A stretch of DNA of 64,000 nucleotides from Caproiciproducens sp. NJN-50 (GCF_004103755.1 NZ_CP035283.1:1116001-1180000), one strand, 5' to 3'. Shown: positions 1 to 9,000, numbered from the stretch's first letter. Notes: generated by a model not told the origin, from the sequence alone. Numbers and translations are program-made.

Positions 1-216
1 CGGATCGGAAATAAGGATCAGAAGATCGCGGAGGTCATCATGGCGACGAATCCCACGGTCGAGGGCGAGGCGACCGCCATGTATCTTTCGCGCCTTTTAA
101 AGCCGCTCGGCGTAAAAGTCACGCGCCTGGCCTACGGAATTCCCGTCGGCGGAGAGCTCGAATACGCCGACGAATTCACGCTGACCCGCGCGCTGGAGGG
201 CCGAAGCGAGATTTGA
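1..216 (+). CDS. recR: Recombination protein RecR, C-terminal end (5' truncated by window)
   Basis: The open frame runs in from the window edge and ends at a TGA at 214-216, giving 71 residues. It carries the end of the RecR Toprim domain: ATNPTVEGEATAMYLSRLLK followed by the GIPVGGELEYAD and LEGR motifs that close RecR proteins. RecR acts with RecO and RecF in loading RecA on gapped DNA. The start codon and the zinc finger lie upstream of the window. The stop is 78 bases before smpB, and a strong promoter lies between them, so smpB need not depend on recR transcription. Confidence 0.93.
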   Translation, partial: RIGNKDQKIAEVIMATNPTVEGEATAMYLSRLLKPLGVKVTRLAYGIPVGGELEYADEFTLTRALEGRSEI

Positions 217-238
217 GTTCCTCCGGTTTACATAACTC

Positions 239-267
239 TTGACAACCGGCGGGAAATATGGTACTCT
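239..267 (+). promoter_or_regulatory. Sigma-A type promoter for smpB-ssrA
   Basis: TTGACA at 239-244 and TACTCT at 262-267 are separated by exactly 17 bases. The predicted start of transcription, near 274, is just before the AAGAAGGGG ribosome site of smpB. Confidence 0.75.
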
Positions 268-294
268 TTAATTCCCGAAAAGAAGGGGCTTTTT

Positions 295-759
295 ATGCAG
301 AAGGATTCTTTCAAAACGATTGCGAAAAATAAAAAGGCCTATCACGACTATTTTGTGGAAGAAAGCATGGAGGCCGGCATCGAGCTCTGCGGGACGGAAG
401 TGAAATCCATCCGCAGCGGTCAGGTGAACCTGAAAGATGCGTGGTGCGCAATCGACAACGGAGAACTGCAGATCAGGGGAATGCACGTCAGCCCGTATGA
501 ACACGGCAACATTTTCAATCAGGACCCGATGCGCGTCCGCCGGCTTCTGATGCATAAAAAGGAGATCCTGAGACTGTTCGGGCTGGTTAAGCAGGACGGC
601 TATGCGCTGATTCCGCTTTCGGTTTATCTGAAAGGTTCGCTCGTCAAGGTTCAGGTGGGACTTTGCAAGGGCAAAAAGCTGTACGACAAGCGGGCCGACC
701 TGGCGGCAAGGGCCGCGAAGCGCGACATGGAGCGCGCGATGAAGGAGCGCAACCAGTGA
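295..759 (+). CDS. smpB: SsrA-binding protein SmpB
   Basis: This 154-residue protein has the full SmpB fold. The N-terminal half carries the AYHDYFVEESMEAGIELCGT and EVKSIRSGQVNLKDAW blocks, and the C-terminus ends in the basic tail KRDMERAMKERNQ that enters the ribosomal A site. SmpB binds tmRNA and delivers it to stalled ribosomes for trans-translation. The ATG follows an AAGAAGGGG ribosome site. The tmRNA gene begins 10 bases after the stop codon, so both partners of the rescue system are probably made from one transcript. The length is typical for the family. Confidence 0.98.
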   Translation: MQKDSFKTIAKNKKAYHDYFVEESMEAGIELCGTEVKSIRSGQVNLKDAWCAIDNGELQIRGMHVSPYEHGNIFNQDPMRVRRLLMHKKEILRLFGLVKQDGYALIPLSVYLKGSLVKVQVGLCKGKKLYDKRADLAARAAKRDMERAMKERNQ

Positions 760-769
760 AATCACACAT

Positions 770-1140
770 GGGGATGTAAAGGCTTCGACGGGGACTGTCA
801 ACCATGGTAAGCGAGTAGCGCCGCAGAACGCTTTATTTCTTCAAAGAAAAATAAATGACAAAACTGAAAACGCTAACTATAACTACAATTATGGGATGGC
901 GTACGCAGCCTAATTAGACTGCCGTCTTTACCGGGAGTACCGCGGCCCGGATAAAGGCGTCGATTAGCGGTGAACGTGAACCGGGGAACGCCTTTACCCC
1001 GGTCACGGACGAAAGGCTACCAAGGCGCGAAGCCTGCCGATTGGCGGCGTGCTGAGGGAATTTTAAATGATCGGCTACACTCGTAGAAAGCCATGGCAAG
1101 CAATCTTCGGACACGAGTTCGACTCTCGTCATCTCCACCA
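770..1140 (+). ncRNA. ssrA: Transfer-messenger RNA (tmRNA)
   Basis: The 5' end GGGGATG (770-776) pairs with CATCTCC (1130-1136) to form the acceptor stem, followed by a discriminator A and an encoded CCA at 1138-1140. The T arm GAGTTCGACTCTC lies near the 3' end, and a one-piece tag reading frame follows the 5' domain. The length of about 371 bases is normal for a one-piece bacterial tmRNA. It sits directly behind smpB. Together they rescue ribosomes stalled on broken mRNAs. A remnant mobile element begins just beyond the 3' end. Confidence 0.95.
872..913 (+). other. tmRNA proteolysis tag reading frame
   Basis: Starting from the GCT resume codon at 872, the frame reads ANYNYNYGMAYAA and stops at TAA (911-913). 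The tag begins with Ala and ends AYAA, against the common ALAA ending. The middle alternates Asn and Tyr. The resume codon is inferred from position and the usual Ala start, not from an experiment. Confidence 0.7.
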
Positions 1141-1187
1141 ATTTGTACGGGAAAGTCTGAAAAGGATTTTCTCGTATTTTTTTGCTC

Positions 1188-1690
1188 TCATGCCGTGCGT
1201 ACAAGCGCCGCATCTTCGGCCTTCACGCTTTCCTTGGATTTTACGCCACGGTAACTTTTGAACCCGTCAAAGGTGACGTTGAAGTCTACTCCGATGTTAT
1301 AATTCCTGCCGACTCGGACGGCTTTGATAAACTGCGACACGATCACTTCCTTTGCCATGAAGGAGCTTATGTTGTATAGGTCCGCCCAACTCAGCAGCCG
1401 GTCATACTTGCGCTTTTGGCTTTTCGAGGTTTCAGGCAAGGTTTTCAATTCCAGGTCTGCCGCATCCAAGGTGGACTAGGCATCTTTAATTTGTGCTCCG
1501 GTTTCTGCGACCAGCGTATTGAGTAGGTCGATGCTCATTTTGTTCTGACTGTGAATGACTTTAAGAGTCTCATTTTTGTAATTGTCAAGCTCTTTCTGTT
1601 TATCCTGCAAATGCGCTTTTGCTATCTCGTACTTTGACTTTGGTTCGATGTTCTTCTCATGTTGGCTGGAGAGGATTTCCGATTCGGCCT
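1188..1690 (-). pseudogene. C-terminal fragment of a large serine recombinase (TnpX-like), interrupted by a stop
   Basis: On the minus strand one frame encodes a coiled-coil segment (KYEIAKAHLQDKQKEL, then LKVIHSQNKMSIDLLNTLVA). After an in-frame TAG at 1476-1478, the same frame continues with YDRLLSWADLYNISS and KEVIVSQFIKAVRVGRNY. These resemble the coiled-coil and C-terminal end of the large serine recombinases of clostridial transposons (TnpX/TndX group). The catalytic N-terminal domain and zinc-ribbon region are missing. The upstream end is joined near 1690 to a broken IS3-type orfB. It is a relic and cannot make a working recombinase. The assignment is from remembered family patterns. 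Confidence 0.65.
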
Positions 1691-1803
1691 GCCGTTTGGC
1701 GTGGTAGTAGTAGGTCGCACGCGGCAAAACGGAAACATCTAATAGCAGGGACAGCTTATGCTTATGCCTTAGCTTCGAGATTGCCTGTGCTTTTTCTCTT
1801 GCT
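1690..1803 (-). pseudogene. IS3-family orfB, truncated after about 37 codons
   Basis: In the frame offset from orfA, the minus strand reads KLRHKHKLSLLLDVSVLPRATYYYHAKRQ across two phases of the line. This matches the usual start of IS3-family OrfB (a helix ending in R.TYYYH). An A-rich GAGAAAAAG at 1791-1799 in the orfA/orfB overlap could be the programmed frameshift site. After about residue 37 the sequence changes to the serine-recombinase relic, and the whole DDE catalytic domain is absent. The element therefore cannot move by itself. Confidence 0.65.
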
Positions 1804-2146
1804 GTTCCCTTTTTAAAACTAAGGCATTCAAGTTTTTTAAGTAGTCAAGTTCCGCTCGTAGCCGCTGATTTTCTGCTACCAAATCTTTCTCGACCTTTTT
1901 ATCAAGCTTCGGTTTGCACCCTTTCTGAGTACCGCTGGCTGCGTTGGCTCGCCCACGCCGCTCGATGTACAATCCTTCTGGACCCTCTTCCAGATAGATG
2001 CGTTCCCAGCGTGATACATGACTTTTATTGCCGATGCCAAATCGCTGGGCTGTCTCTCGGCAGCTTAACCCCTCTTGACGCATGGTCTCCACCACATGTT
2101 GCTTGAATTCTCCTGTATATCTTTGGTTCGGTACTCCTTTTGGCAT
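1769..2146 (-). CDS. IS3-family transposase OrfA (helix-turn-helix subunit)
   Basis: This is a 125-residue protein starting at ATG 2146. The N-terminal helix-turn-helix reads YTGEFKQHVVETMRQEGLSC, then ETAQRFGIGNKSHVSRWERI, typical of InsE/OrfA proteins of the IS150 group. A leucine-rich helix follows (ENQRLRAELDYLKNLNALVL). OrfA binds the terminal repeats and is normally fused to OrfB by a -1 frameshift. Here OrfB is truncated, so OrfA is an intact remnant of a dead element. A start at 2206 would lie within the terminal repeat; 2146 has a GGGGTG ribosome site. Confidence 0.85.
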   Translation of the reverse strand: MPKGVPNQRYTGEFKQHVVETMRQEGLSCRETAQRFGIGNKSHVSRWERIYLEEGPEGLYIERRGRANAASGTQKGCKPKLDKKVEKDLVAENQRLRAELDYLKNLNALVLKREQQEKKHRQSRS

Positions 2147-2151
2147 AAAAA

Positions 2152-2205
2152 CACCCCATTTGTTTTTCAGTATACCATACTGTCTAACAAATGGGGTGCA
2201 GTTCA
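2152..2205 (-). repeat. IS3-family terminal end with hairpin
   Basis: Read on the minus strand, the outer end begins TGAACTGCACCCCATTTGTT at 2205, a typical IS3-family tip starting with TG. A 13-base inverted repeat (CACCCCATTTGTT at 2152-2164 and its complement at 2186-2198) brackets a short AGTAT/ATACT palindrome. No matching second tip is visible on the other side, in line with a truncated element. Confidence 0.6.
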
Positions 2206-2247
2206 ATGCAGGCTGGCCTTGTCTTAAAAGCGGCCACCACCGGACCG

Positions 2248-3924
2248 CTAAATTTCGTGAAGATGCTTTGTCAGTTTCATATTTTCGCCGTAATCAACCG
2301 GGCAGTCGATGATGCTTGGGAAGGGCTGGCGGAAGGCATTTTCCAACGTTGGAATCAGGTCGTCCGCTTTTTCTATCCGATAGCCTCTGATACCAAAGCT
2401 TTCTGCAAATTTGACGAAATCCGGGTTGGTGAAATCGACGTAGTAGCTTTTCCCGTACTGATTCATTTGCTTCCATTGAATCAGGCCGTAGTGGCGGTCA
2501 TTGAAAATCAGAGTGACGAACGGAGTACCGATCCGCACGGCTGTTTCAAGCTCCTGGCAGTTCATCAGGAATCCCCCGTCGCCGGTCACGGCGATAACCT
2601 TTTTGTCCGGATTTATCAGCTTTGCCGCAACGGCCCCGGGCAGCGCGATTCCCATTGCGGCAAAGCCGTTCGATATGATACAGGTCTTGGGTTTGTAGCA
2701 ATGGTATTGCCGCGCGATCCAGATTTTGTGTGCGCCCACATCGGAAACGAGGATATCGTCTGGATCCAGAACTTTCCGGATATCGGAAAGGATTTTCTGA
2801 GGTTTCATCGGAAAACTCCTATCATTTTCATAGGCGTTTGCCTCCTCCTCCATTTTCTGCTTGATCTGCAAGGCAAATTCCGGCTCGGAATTTCGGCTAG
2901 CTTGATTAAGAATCCGGAAGAGCGAATCAGAGATATCCCCGATAACCTCTATCATCGGCTGGAACAGTTTGTTAATGTGGGCGGGCCTTGGATCGATATG
3001 GATAATTTTGCGGCATCGGTCGCTGTTCCATTTGGATGGGGCGTATTCCACGATGTCGTATCCGACTGCAATGACGAGATCGGACTTCTCCAGGACCTTA
3101 TTCTCGTAATCCGTTTCCGGGATTCCAATGGTCCAGAGGGAATATCGGCTGTCGAACGGGATGATTCCTTTCGCCATCATCGTATGAACAACGGGGATTT
3201 TCAGCTTTTCCGCGAACACCGTCAGGGCTTCTGCTGCGTTGGAACGGACCGCGCTGCTGCCAGCGAGGATGACGGGAAATTTCGCCGCGGAAATCTCATC
3301 GGCGGCGCTTTCAATCAAACTGCTTTCAGCATACTCTTTTGGAGGAATCTTTCTCTCGAGCGGCTCCTCATCCAAACCAACTGGCATTTTTGAAATGTTG
3401 ACGGGAAGGTCGATATGGCAGGCACCAGGCTTTTCACTTTCAGCATATTTAAAGGCTATCCGGGTGATTTCACTTACCGTATCCGGCCGAACAATCTGTT
3501 TGCTCCGTTTGGTGATGGGCTCAAACATCTTGCACAGATCAAGATACTGATGGGAAGTCAAATGCATCCGTTCGGTGCCGACTTGGCCGGTGATGGCTAT
3601 CAGCGGAGCACCATCCTCGTTGGCATCTGCGACGCCGGTGACCAGGTTGGTGGCGCCGGGACCGAGGGTGGAAAGACAAACGCCGGCTTTCCCGGTCAGC
3701 CTCCCGTAGACATCTGCCATAAAGGCCGCGCCCTGTTCATGGCGCACCGTGATGAAACGAATCGAAGATTTATGTATGGCGTCAATCAGTGCGAGATTTT
3801 CTTCGCCCGGAATACCGAAAATGTATTCCACTCCTTCTTGTTCCAGGCATTTTACCAGCATTTCCGCTGTGTTGAAAGATTGCGATGAAATGGATTTTTC
3901 ATCATTGCCATTCTGCTGAAGCAT
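2248..3924 (-). CDS. alsS: Thiamine-diphosphate enzyme, catabolic acetolactate synthase type
   Basis: This 558-residue protein has the three-domain layout of ThDP decarboxylases. An N-terminal GIPGEENLALID and the catalytic Glu63 in RHEQGAAFMAD are followed by a central domain with VGYDIVEYAPSKWN. The C-terminal cofactor site is GDGGFLMNCQELETAV with its Asn about 27 residues on. The YD.VEY.P..WN motif and the length are those of AlsS, the FAD-independent enzyme joining two pyruvates to acetolactate, as opposed to the IlvB anabolic form. No alsD or ilvN subunit is nearby. The ATG has an AAGGAGA ribosome site 8 bases upstream. It leads a minus-strand carboxylate cluster, so action on another 2-oxo acid is possible. 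Confidence 0.8.
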   Translation of the reverse strand: MLQQNGNDEKSISSQSFNTAEMLVKCLEQEGVEYIFGIPGEENLALIDAIHKSSIRFITVRHEQGAAFMADVYGRLTGKAGVCLSTLGPGATNLVTGVADANEDGAPLIAITGQVGTERMHLTSHQYLDLCKMFEPITKRSKQIVRPDTVSEITRIAFKYAESEKPGACHIDLPVNISKMPVGLDEEPLERKIPPKEYAESSLIESAADEISAAKFPVILAGSSAVRSNAAEALTVFAEKLKIPVVHTMMAKGIIPFDSRYSLWTIGIPETDYENKVLEKSDLVIAVGYDIVEYAPSKWNSDRCRKIIHIDPRPAHINKLFQPMIEVIGDISDSLFRILNQASRNSEPEFALQIKQKMEEEANAYENDRSFPMKPQKILSDIRKVLDPDDILVSDVGAHKIWIARQYHCYKPKTCIISNGFAAMGIALPGAVAAKLINPDKKVIAVTGDGGFLMNCQELETAVRIGTPFVTLIFNDRHYGLIQWKQMNQYGKSYYVDFTNPDFVKFAESFGIRGYRIEKADDLIPTLENAFRQPFPSIIDCPVDYGENMKLTKHLHEI

Positions 3925-3975
3925 AAAAAGAGTTCTCCTTGCCGATTGCTTCCTTGACAGGAAAAAATATGGTTT

Positions 3976-5025
3976 TTACTTTGAAAATATAATGCAAACC
4001 GGACTTTCCGTCTCGATCTTCCGGCCTGTGTAGTGCGGGATGCCCGTTGTGGGATCAATACGGAAAACGGTAATCGTATCGCTGTCTTCATTCGCAACAT
4101 AGAGAAGTTCCCCGGCGGGGTCCGTTGTGACAAATCGCGGCGTTTCTCCTTGAGTTTCGGTGAACCCCATACAGTGCAGGTATCCTGTGAACGGGTCGAT
4201 GGAATAGGTCGCAATACTGTCGTGGATGCGGTTGGAACAATAAACGAACCGGTTACTGGGATGTACAATCACCTCGCTCGCCTGCCCCTCTCCGGTGTAG
4301 GTATCGGGAAGGGAGGGAAGAATCTGTTTTGGCTCGAGGATCCCTGCCTTCTCGTCAAAATAGCTGAAAGTAATATTGTTTCCCTTTTCGTTGACCTGGT
4401 AAACATAGTGATTGTTTGCATGGGATGCGATGTGACGCGGTTCGTCAAGCTTACGGGAAGCGACCCGGCATGTCAATGTGAGGGATCCGTCCTTCTCAAT
4501 CCGGAAGACGTTTGTCTGTCCGAAACCGGTTGTACGGCCTTGGGCAGGCGCAAAAAGGTAGGATTTACTCTGGTCTAAAATACACTGGTGAGGAAGGGAG
4601 ACGGTGCCTTCTCCATGTCCGGGAATGATAGCTTCGTGAATGGGGTCGGTTAGACTTCCGTCGGCGCTTCTTGCAAGGGTGGAAATTTTCCCTCCTTGCA
4701 GGGTTGCGACAAAACAGTACCGGTTCGTCGCATCCACCGAGACGAAGACAGGATTTTTTCCGCCTGCTTTGGCGGAATTTAGAAATTTCAGTTTTCCGGT
4801 CGTCTTGTCAATTTTATAGGCACTGACGAAATCCTTATCGCCATGTACCGTATACAGAAAATCGCCGTTCCGGTCAAAGCACTGATAGGACGGGTTCTCA
4901 ATATTTCCGACAAGCTGGATTTCCTGCCACTCGATCGTTTTATGGTCGACCCGGTATACCTTCAATCCCTTGCCGCGCGCGTTTCTTTCTCTTGTGGTCC
5001 TGCAGCCAACATATGCGAAACTCAT
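3976..5025 (-). CDS. Lactonase-family seven-bladed beta-propeller protein (PF10282 type)
   Basis: This 349-residue protein lacks a signal peptide. It has repeating blade motifs such as NPSYQCFDRNGDFLYTV, NPVFVSVDATNRYCFVA, EVIVHPSNRFVYCSNR and PRFVTTDPAGELLYVANE, which define the 6-phosphogluconolactonase/carboxymuconate-cyclase-like propeller family. Family members open sugar or organic-acid lactones; the substrate cannot be told from sequence. The start codon follows an AAAGGAAGG ribosome site. It lies between the acetolactate-synthase-like gene (51 bases downstream) and the MatC carrier, so a role in the same carboxylate route is a reasonable guess. Confidence 0.82.
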   Translation of the reverse strand: MSFAYVGCRTTRERNARGKGLKVYRVDHKTIEWQEIQLVGNIENPSYQCFDRNGDFLYTVHGDKDFVSAYKIDKTTGKLKFLNSAKAGGKNPVFVSVDATNRYCFVATLQGGKISTLARSADGSLTDPIHEAIIPGHGEGTVSLPHQCILDQSKSYLFAPAQGRTTGFGQTNVFRIEKDGSLTLTCRVASRKLDEPRHIASHANNHYVYQVNEKGNNITFSYFDEKAGILEPKQILPSLPDTYTGEGQASEVIVHPSNRFVYCSNRIHDSIATYSIDPFTGYLHCMGFTETQGETPRFVTTDPAGELLYVANEDSDTITVFRIDPTTGIPHYTGRKIETESPVCIIFSK

Positions 5026-5293
5026 TCCAAACCTTCCTTTATAAGTTTATTTTGCGGGGAAGCATATCAGGAATTACGGTCGGCCCCGCAACTTCACACC
5101 GCGGAATTCCTCTTGCTCCAAGGAGACAATTGTCTCTGAAATATTGATGGCCTATATGGAATGGACAAGCGTAACAATCCTGCCGAGAATTGCTCTTATT
5201 TGCCCAAACCATTATAGACCATGTAGTTACGATCGAAAATTTCAACGATTTCAGGCCGAAATGGATCATCGTAACTTGGAACTTCCAGGCCAT

Positions 5294-6565
5294 TTATCCC
5301 ATGCAGATTAAATGGAATACGCCGGTGATTGCTAAAATGAACGTGACGGCGAGAGCGACAAAAGCCCATCCCCAGAGCTTCAGAAATATTTTATTGATGT
5401 CGTATTTTTTCTCTGCATCCGGTTGGGAGGAAATCGCCGCCATAATTAATCCGCCGGTGGTGGAAATCGGGCTTACGCCTGTGATAGTTCCGCCGATGAC
5501 GACAGCGGCCGCCAGTTCGACCGGGGAAACGGCACCGTTGAAATGAGAAGCGATACCGCCGACGGTGGGAATCAATGTCGGGAAAACGACGCCGAGGCCC
5601 GAACTGAAGAACGACATGATACCTCCGGTAACACCCATGATCGCAGTGCCGGTAAATGGTGTCATGATGGAGCTCAGCGCATTTGACAGTAGTGTGATGC
5701 CATCGGACTGTACAACGATATTCATCAGCATACCTACGCCTACGACCATCAGCAGTACGTTCCATGGGATGCTTTTAATGCTCGCACCCTCATTCCCAAC
5801 ACCAAAGAGCAGAATAACCGTGCCCACAAGGAATGAAATCAGGCCTACATTCACCTTGAAAGCGAGGGTGCAGACGATCATGACGAGCAGTCCGGCCAGT
5901 GAAATCACTTGGTTTTTGTTGAACCGGATTTTTTCATCCGGCAGGTTTGCCTCGCTGTATTTGACTTTCCAGCCTTTATAAACGATGTAGACAACGGCGG
6001 CAAGAACCAGCGAAGCGACAAACAGGCTGGCCCAAATGGGAAACAGATTGGTGTTGATTCCCTGTTTGCCCATTAGGTTCATAACCACAACGCCTTCCGG
6101 TGTGATCGGGGTCATCCTGCCGCCAAAGCATCCACATTCGCCCATAATTGCCAGCATAATTGGATTGTAGCCCGCGGACAGCGCAATCGGTACGGCCAGC
6201 ACCGGGATAATTGCCAAAATAGGAATGGAACCGGGCCCGATTGCGGATAGAATAAAACCGAGGCAGTAAAAGACGATGGGGATGAGCCAGACGTGGCGCT
6301 TAACCGACGAAACGAAAAGGTTCGCAATATTATCCAGTGTCTTGTTCTGCATCAGAATTCCCAGGAGATATGTAACACCCACCATCGTAATAAACAAGGA
6401 ACTGCTGAACCCCGCTATGATTGTTTTCTCGGCGATTCCGTAAATTCGACCGATGATTAGGGCAAGAGCGATAGAGACGATACCAACGTTAGCTTTCCAG
6501 ACAAAGCCGATTACGATTGCCACTAAAAGTGCGATCAAGGATATAAGACCTAAACTTTCTCCCAT
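5294..6565 (-). CDS. MatC/SLC13-type dicarboxylate or tricarboxylate carrier
   Basis: This 423-residue membrane protein has about 10-12 hydrophobic segments. It starts with two closely spaced helices, and re-entrant-loop-like motifs appear twice: LSAIGPGSIPILAII with GRMTPITPEGVVV in the first half, and FFSSGLGVVFPTLIPTVGG with GGTITGVSPISTTGGL in the second. This layout fits the MatC N-terminus family within the ion transporter superfamily, which carries malonate, C4-dicarboxylates or citrate. The ATG follows GGGAGGAG with 7 bases spacing. The neighbours are aconitase upstream and the lactonase downstream, so a tricarboxylate or related acid is a likely substrate (inference). Confidence 0.8.
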   Translation of the reverse strand: MGESLGLISLIALLVAIVIGFVWKANVGIVSIALALIIGRIYGIAEKTIIAGFSSSLFITMVGVTYLLGILMQNKTLDNIANLFVSSVKRHVWLIPIVFYCLGFILSAIGPGSIPILAIIPVLAVPIALSAGYNPIMLAIMGECGCFGGRMTPITPEGVVVMNLMGKQGINTNLFPIWASLFVASLVLAAVVYIVYKGWKVKYSEANLPDEKIRFNKNQVISLAGLLVMIVCTLAFKVNVGLISFLVGTVILLFGVGNEGASIKSIPWNVLLMVVGVGMLMNIVVQSDGITLLSNALSSIMTPFTGTAIMGVTGGIMSFFSSGLGVVFPTLIPTVGGIASHFNGAVSPVELAAAVVIGGTITGVSPISTTGGLIMAAISSQPDAEKKYDINKIFLKLWGWAFVALAVTFILAITGVFHLICMG

Positions 6566-6701
6566 TCGATTACTCCTCCCAAATATTATTGACTACTCCC
6601 GAATCCATGAACTGTAAAGTTTTTCTCCGATGGTAGAGTCCTGTGCCGCTTTGGTTACAAAAGACGGATATTCAGATTCTGTAGAGAAACCGGGGACAAC
6701 T

Positions 6702-8645
6702 TTATGCCCCCTTTCGATTTTTTATGTAAGAGAGCTGCCCGCCGCTGAGAACGATTTCAATTTCAACATCGGAGAGGTCAAGCCTTGCCTCGAAGGCTGT
6801 TCCTTTCGTCAGGTTGCGGACGATGACCTTTCTGCCCCTGATCTGATTGGCCGAGTCGTCAATTTCAAGTTCATCCCCGAGGGAGAGCCCATCATAATCG
6901 GCAGGATTTTGGAACAGAAGTGGGATTACGCCGTGATTGATCAGGTTGTTTTTATGAATGCGAGCCATGGATTTGGCGACGATTGCCTTTACGCCCAAGA
7001 ACATCGGGCAGATCGCCGCATGCTCACGACTGGAACCCTGTCCGTAGTTCTCTCCGCCGACAATGATGCTGGTTCCAAATTCCTTGGCACGGGCCACGAA
7101 GCTCGGGTCGTAACGGTTGAAGGCATACTGGGCAATCAGCGGAATGTTCGAGCGCATGGAAGAAAACTGCGCGCTGCCCGGGGTGATATCGTCCGTGGAA
7201 ATGTTGTCGCCTGCTTTCAGGCTGATTTTCGCCTTGATGGTTTCCGCGGGCGGCGTATTGACCGGCAGTGGTTTGATGTTCGGCCCGCGGATGATTTCAA
7301 CGCTGCTGGAGTCGGCGGGGGGCGCGATGATCATCGTGTCGTCAATCGGATAATTCGCCGGTTCCCTGATCTCGCCAAGCCCGGAGAGATCACCTAGGAT
7401 ATCCACGGGATCGGTGATGAAACCTGTGATGGCGGTGGCTGCGGCGACCTCCGGACTCACCAGAAACAGTTTCGCATCGGCCGTCCCGCCTCTGCCCCTG
7501 AAATTCCGATTGGAGGTGCGCACTGAAACACCGCCTGTCGGCGGTGCCTGCCCGATGCCGGGGCATGCGCCGCAGGCAATCTCGGTGATACGGGCACCCG
7601 AATCGACCAGATCGGTGATGATGCCCTCTTTCAAAAGTTGCCGGAAGGTCTGGCGCGTAGCTACCGAAACCGTTAAGCTGACATTTTCATTTACCGTCCT
7701 GCCTTTTAGGATCACGGCAGCCTTTTTAATATCGGCGTAAGACGCATTGGTGCAACTCCCGATATAGACCTGCTGTACCGGAATATCGTGAACTTCCCGG
7801 ATCGTTTTGACGTTGTCGGGCATGTCGGGGCAGGCGACCAACGGTTCGATTTTCGAAAGATCCAGCGTGATTTCCTCGTCATATCCACAGCCTTCGTCGG
7901 CGCTCAGCGGCACGAAATCCTTCTCGCGGCCCTGTGCCGCAAAGAACCTGCGCACCACCTCATCCGCAGGGAAAATGGATGTGGTCGCCCCCATTTCCGC
8001 TCCCATGTTAGCAATCGTCCCGCGTTCCGGTACTTCTAGCGTTTTGACCCCTTCGCCGGTATATTCGAAGGCCTTGCCAAGCCCGCCTTTGACCGTGAAA
8101 CGCCGCAGCATTTCGAGCGCAACGTCCTTGGCAGAACAGCCGGGCCTCAGTCGGTTGATCAGATTGACCCGCACGACTGCCGGCATTTTGAGGCGCATGG
8201 GAAAGCCTGCCATGGCGACCGCCACATCCATTCCGCCCGCGCCGATTGCCAACATGCCGATCGCGCCGCTTGTCGGCGTATGGCTGTCGGTACCAAGCAA
8301 TGTTTTGCCGGGAATGCCAAAGCGGGAATAGTGGACCGAATGGCAGATGCCGTTGCCGGGACGCGAAAGGTACAGCCCGTATTTTTTGGCGATGGACTGC
8401 AGAAAAATATGATCGTCCGGTGTTTTATTGTCGACATATAGGAGATTGTGGTCCAAGTAGCTTACGGAGCATTCCGTTCGGACGCGGGGAAGATTGAGTG
8501 CTTCAAATGCAAGGTATGACATCACGCCTGTGATGTCATGTGTCAGCGTCTGATCTATTTTGATATAGATTTCTTCTCCTGGAATCAGTTTTGCCGACGA
8601 GGTCAGATGGTTGCGGATGATTTTTCGAATCAGATTTTCTGGCAT
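6702..8645 (-). CDS. Aconitate hydratase, short single-chain form
   Basis: At 647 residues this is the short clostridial/mitochondrial-like aconitase, smaller than the AcnA type of about 900. The 4Fe-4S ligands are visible as Cys298 (IGSCTNAS) and Cys358 and Cys361 (CGACPG). GTDSHTPTSGAIG lies near 118-130. The C-terminal swivel domain has DNISTDDITPGSAQ and the substrate loop GGENYGQGSSREHAA. It interconverts citrate and isocitrate. The start follows CGGAGGG. Together with the dehydrogenase at 10333 it would feed 2-oxoglutarate, but homologous hydro-lyases act on other tricarboxylates, so the substrate is not fixed by sequence. Confidence 0.9.
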   Translation of the reverse strand: MPENLIRKIIRNHLTSSAKLIPGEEIYIKIDQTLTHDITGVMSYLAFEALNLPRVRTECSVSYLDHNLLYVDNKTPDDHIFLQSIAKKYGLYLSRPGNGICHSVHYSRFGIPGKTLLGTDSHTPTSGAIGMLAIGAGGMDVAVAMAGFPMRLKMPAVVRVNLINRLRPGCSAKDVALEMLRRFTVKGGLGKAFEYTGEGVKTLEVPERGTIANMGAEMGATTSIFPADEVVRRFFAAQGREKDFVPLSADEGCGYDEEITLDLSKIEPLVACPDMPDNVKTIREVHDIPVQQVYIGSCTNASYADIKKAAVILKGRTVNENVSLTVSVATRQTFRQLLKEGIITDLVDSGARITEIACGACPGIGQAPPTGGVSVRTSNRNFRGRGGTADAKLFLVSPEVAAATAITGFITDPVDILGDLSGLGEIREPANYPIDDTMIIAPPADSSSVEIIRGPNIKPLPVNTPPAETIKAKISLKAGDNISTDDITPGSAQFSSMRSNIPLIAQYAFNRYDPSFVARAKEFGTSIIVGGENYGQGSSREHAAICPMFLGVKAIVAKSMARIHKNNLINHGVIPLLFQNPADYDGLSLGDELEIDDSANQIRGRKVIVRNLTKGTAFEARLDLSDVEIEIVLSGGQLSYIKNRKGA

Positions 8646-8896
8646 AAAAAGCAGTTCCCTCCGTTAATAAAATTTTGCAGGATCTCACAGACAACTCGGA
8701 TTTGCCGATAAGTGGATCATTCGTGAAAAGTGCCCAAGATTGTGCGATTTGAACGACTGAAATTATCATAAACATTCCCATGGCCCTTGTAAAATGCCAA
8801 TATGTATATGGTCAATATAGACAAAACTGTATGATGGCGCCTGAAGGGTACTTACATCCGTCAGAAAGGGTAAAATCAAAAAGGCTTATATATGCG

Positions 8897-8912
8897 AAAT
8901 GCACAAGCATTT
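8897..8912. promoter_or_regulatory. Dyad in the aconitase upstream region, possible regulator site
   Basis: AAATGC-ACAA-GCATTT is a perfect inverted repeat in the 436-base gap between the LysR gene and aconitase, about 250 bases upstream of the aconitase start. The size and T/A ends resemble LysR-type dyads. No other gene was seen in this gap. Confidence 0.3.
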
Positions 8913-9000
8913 GGGTTTCATATGCAATGTTACTCATAACGCCCATAATGAAAAAATCATGTTGGAAGCGTCTCTATTGCTGCCAAAACAGATGCACAAA

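Noticed and set aside
2191..3393. 400-residue plus-strand frame
   Set aside because: It lies antisense to the well-supported acetolactate-synthase-like gene, has no family motif, and its composition is that of a reverse-complement shadow of GC-rich coding DNA.
5039..5293. 84-residue minus-strand frame between lactonase and MatC genes
   Set aside because: There is no clear ribosome site, no recognisable motif, and it fills the leader of the lactonase gene. It was left as intergenic.
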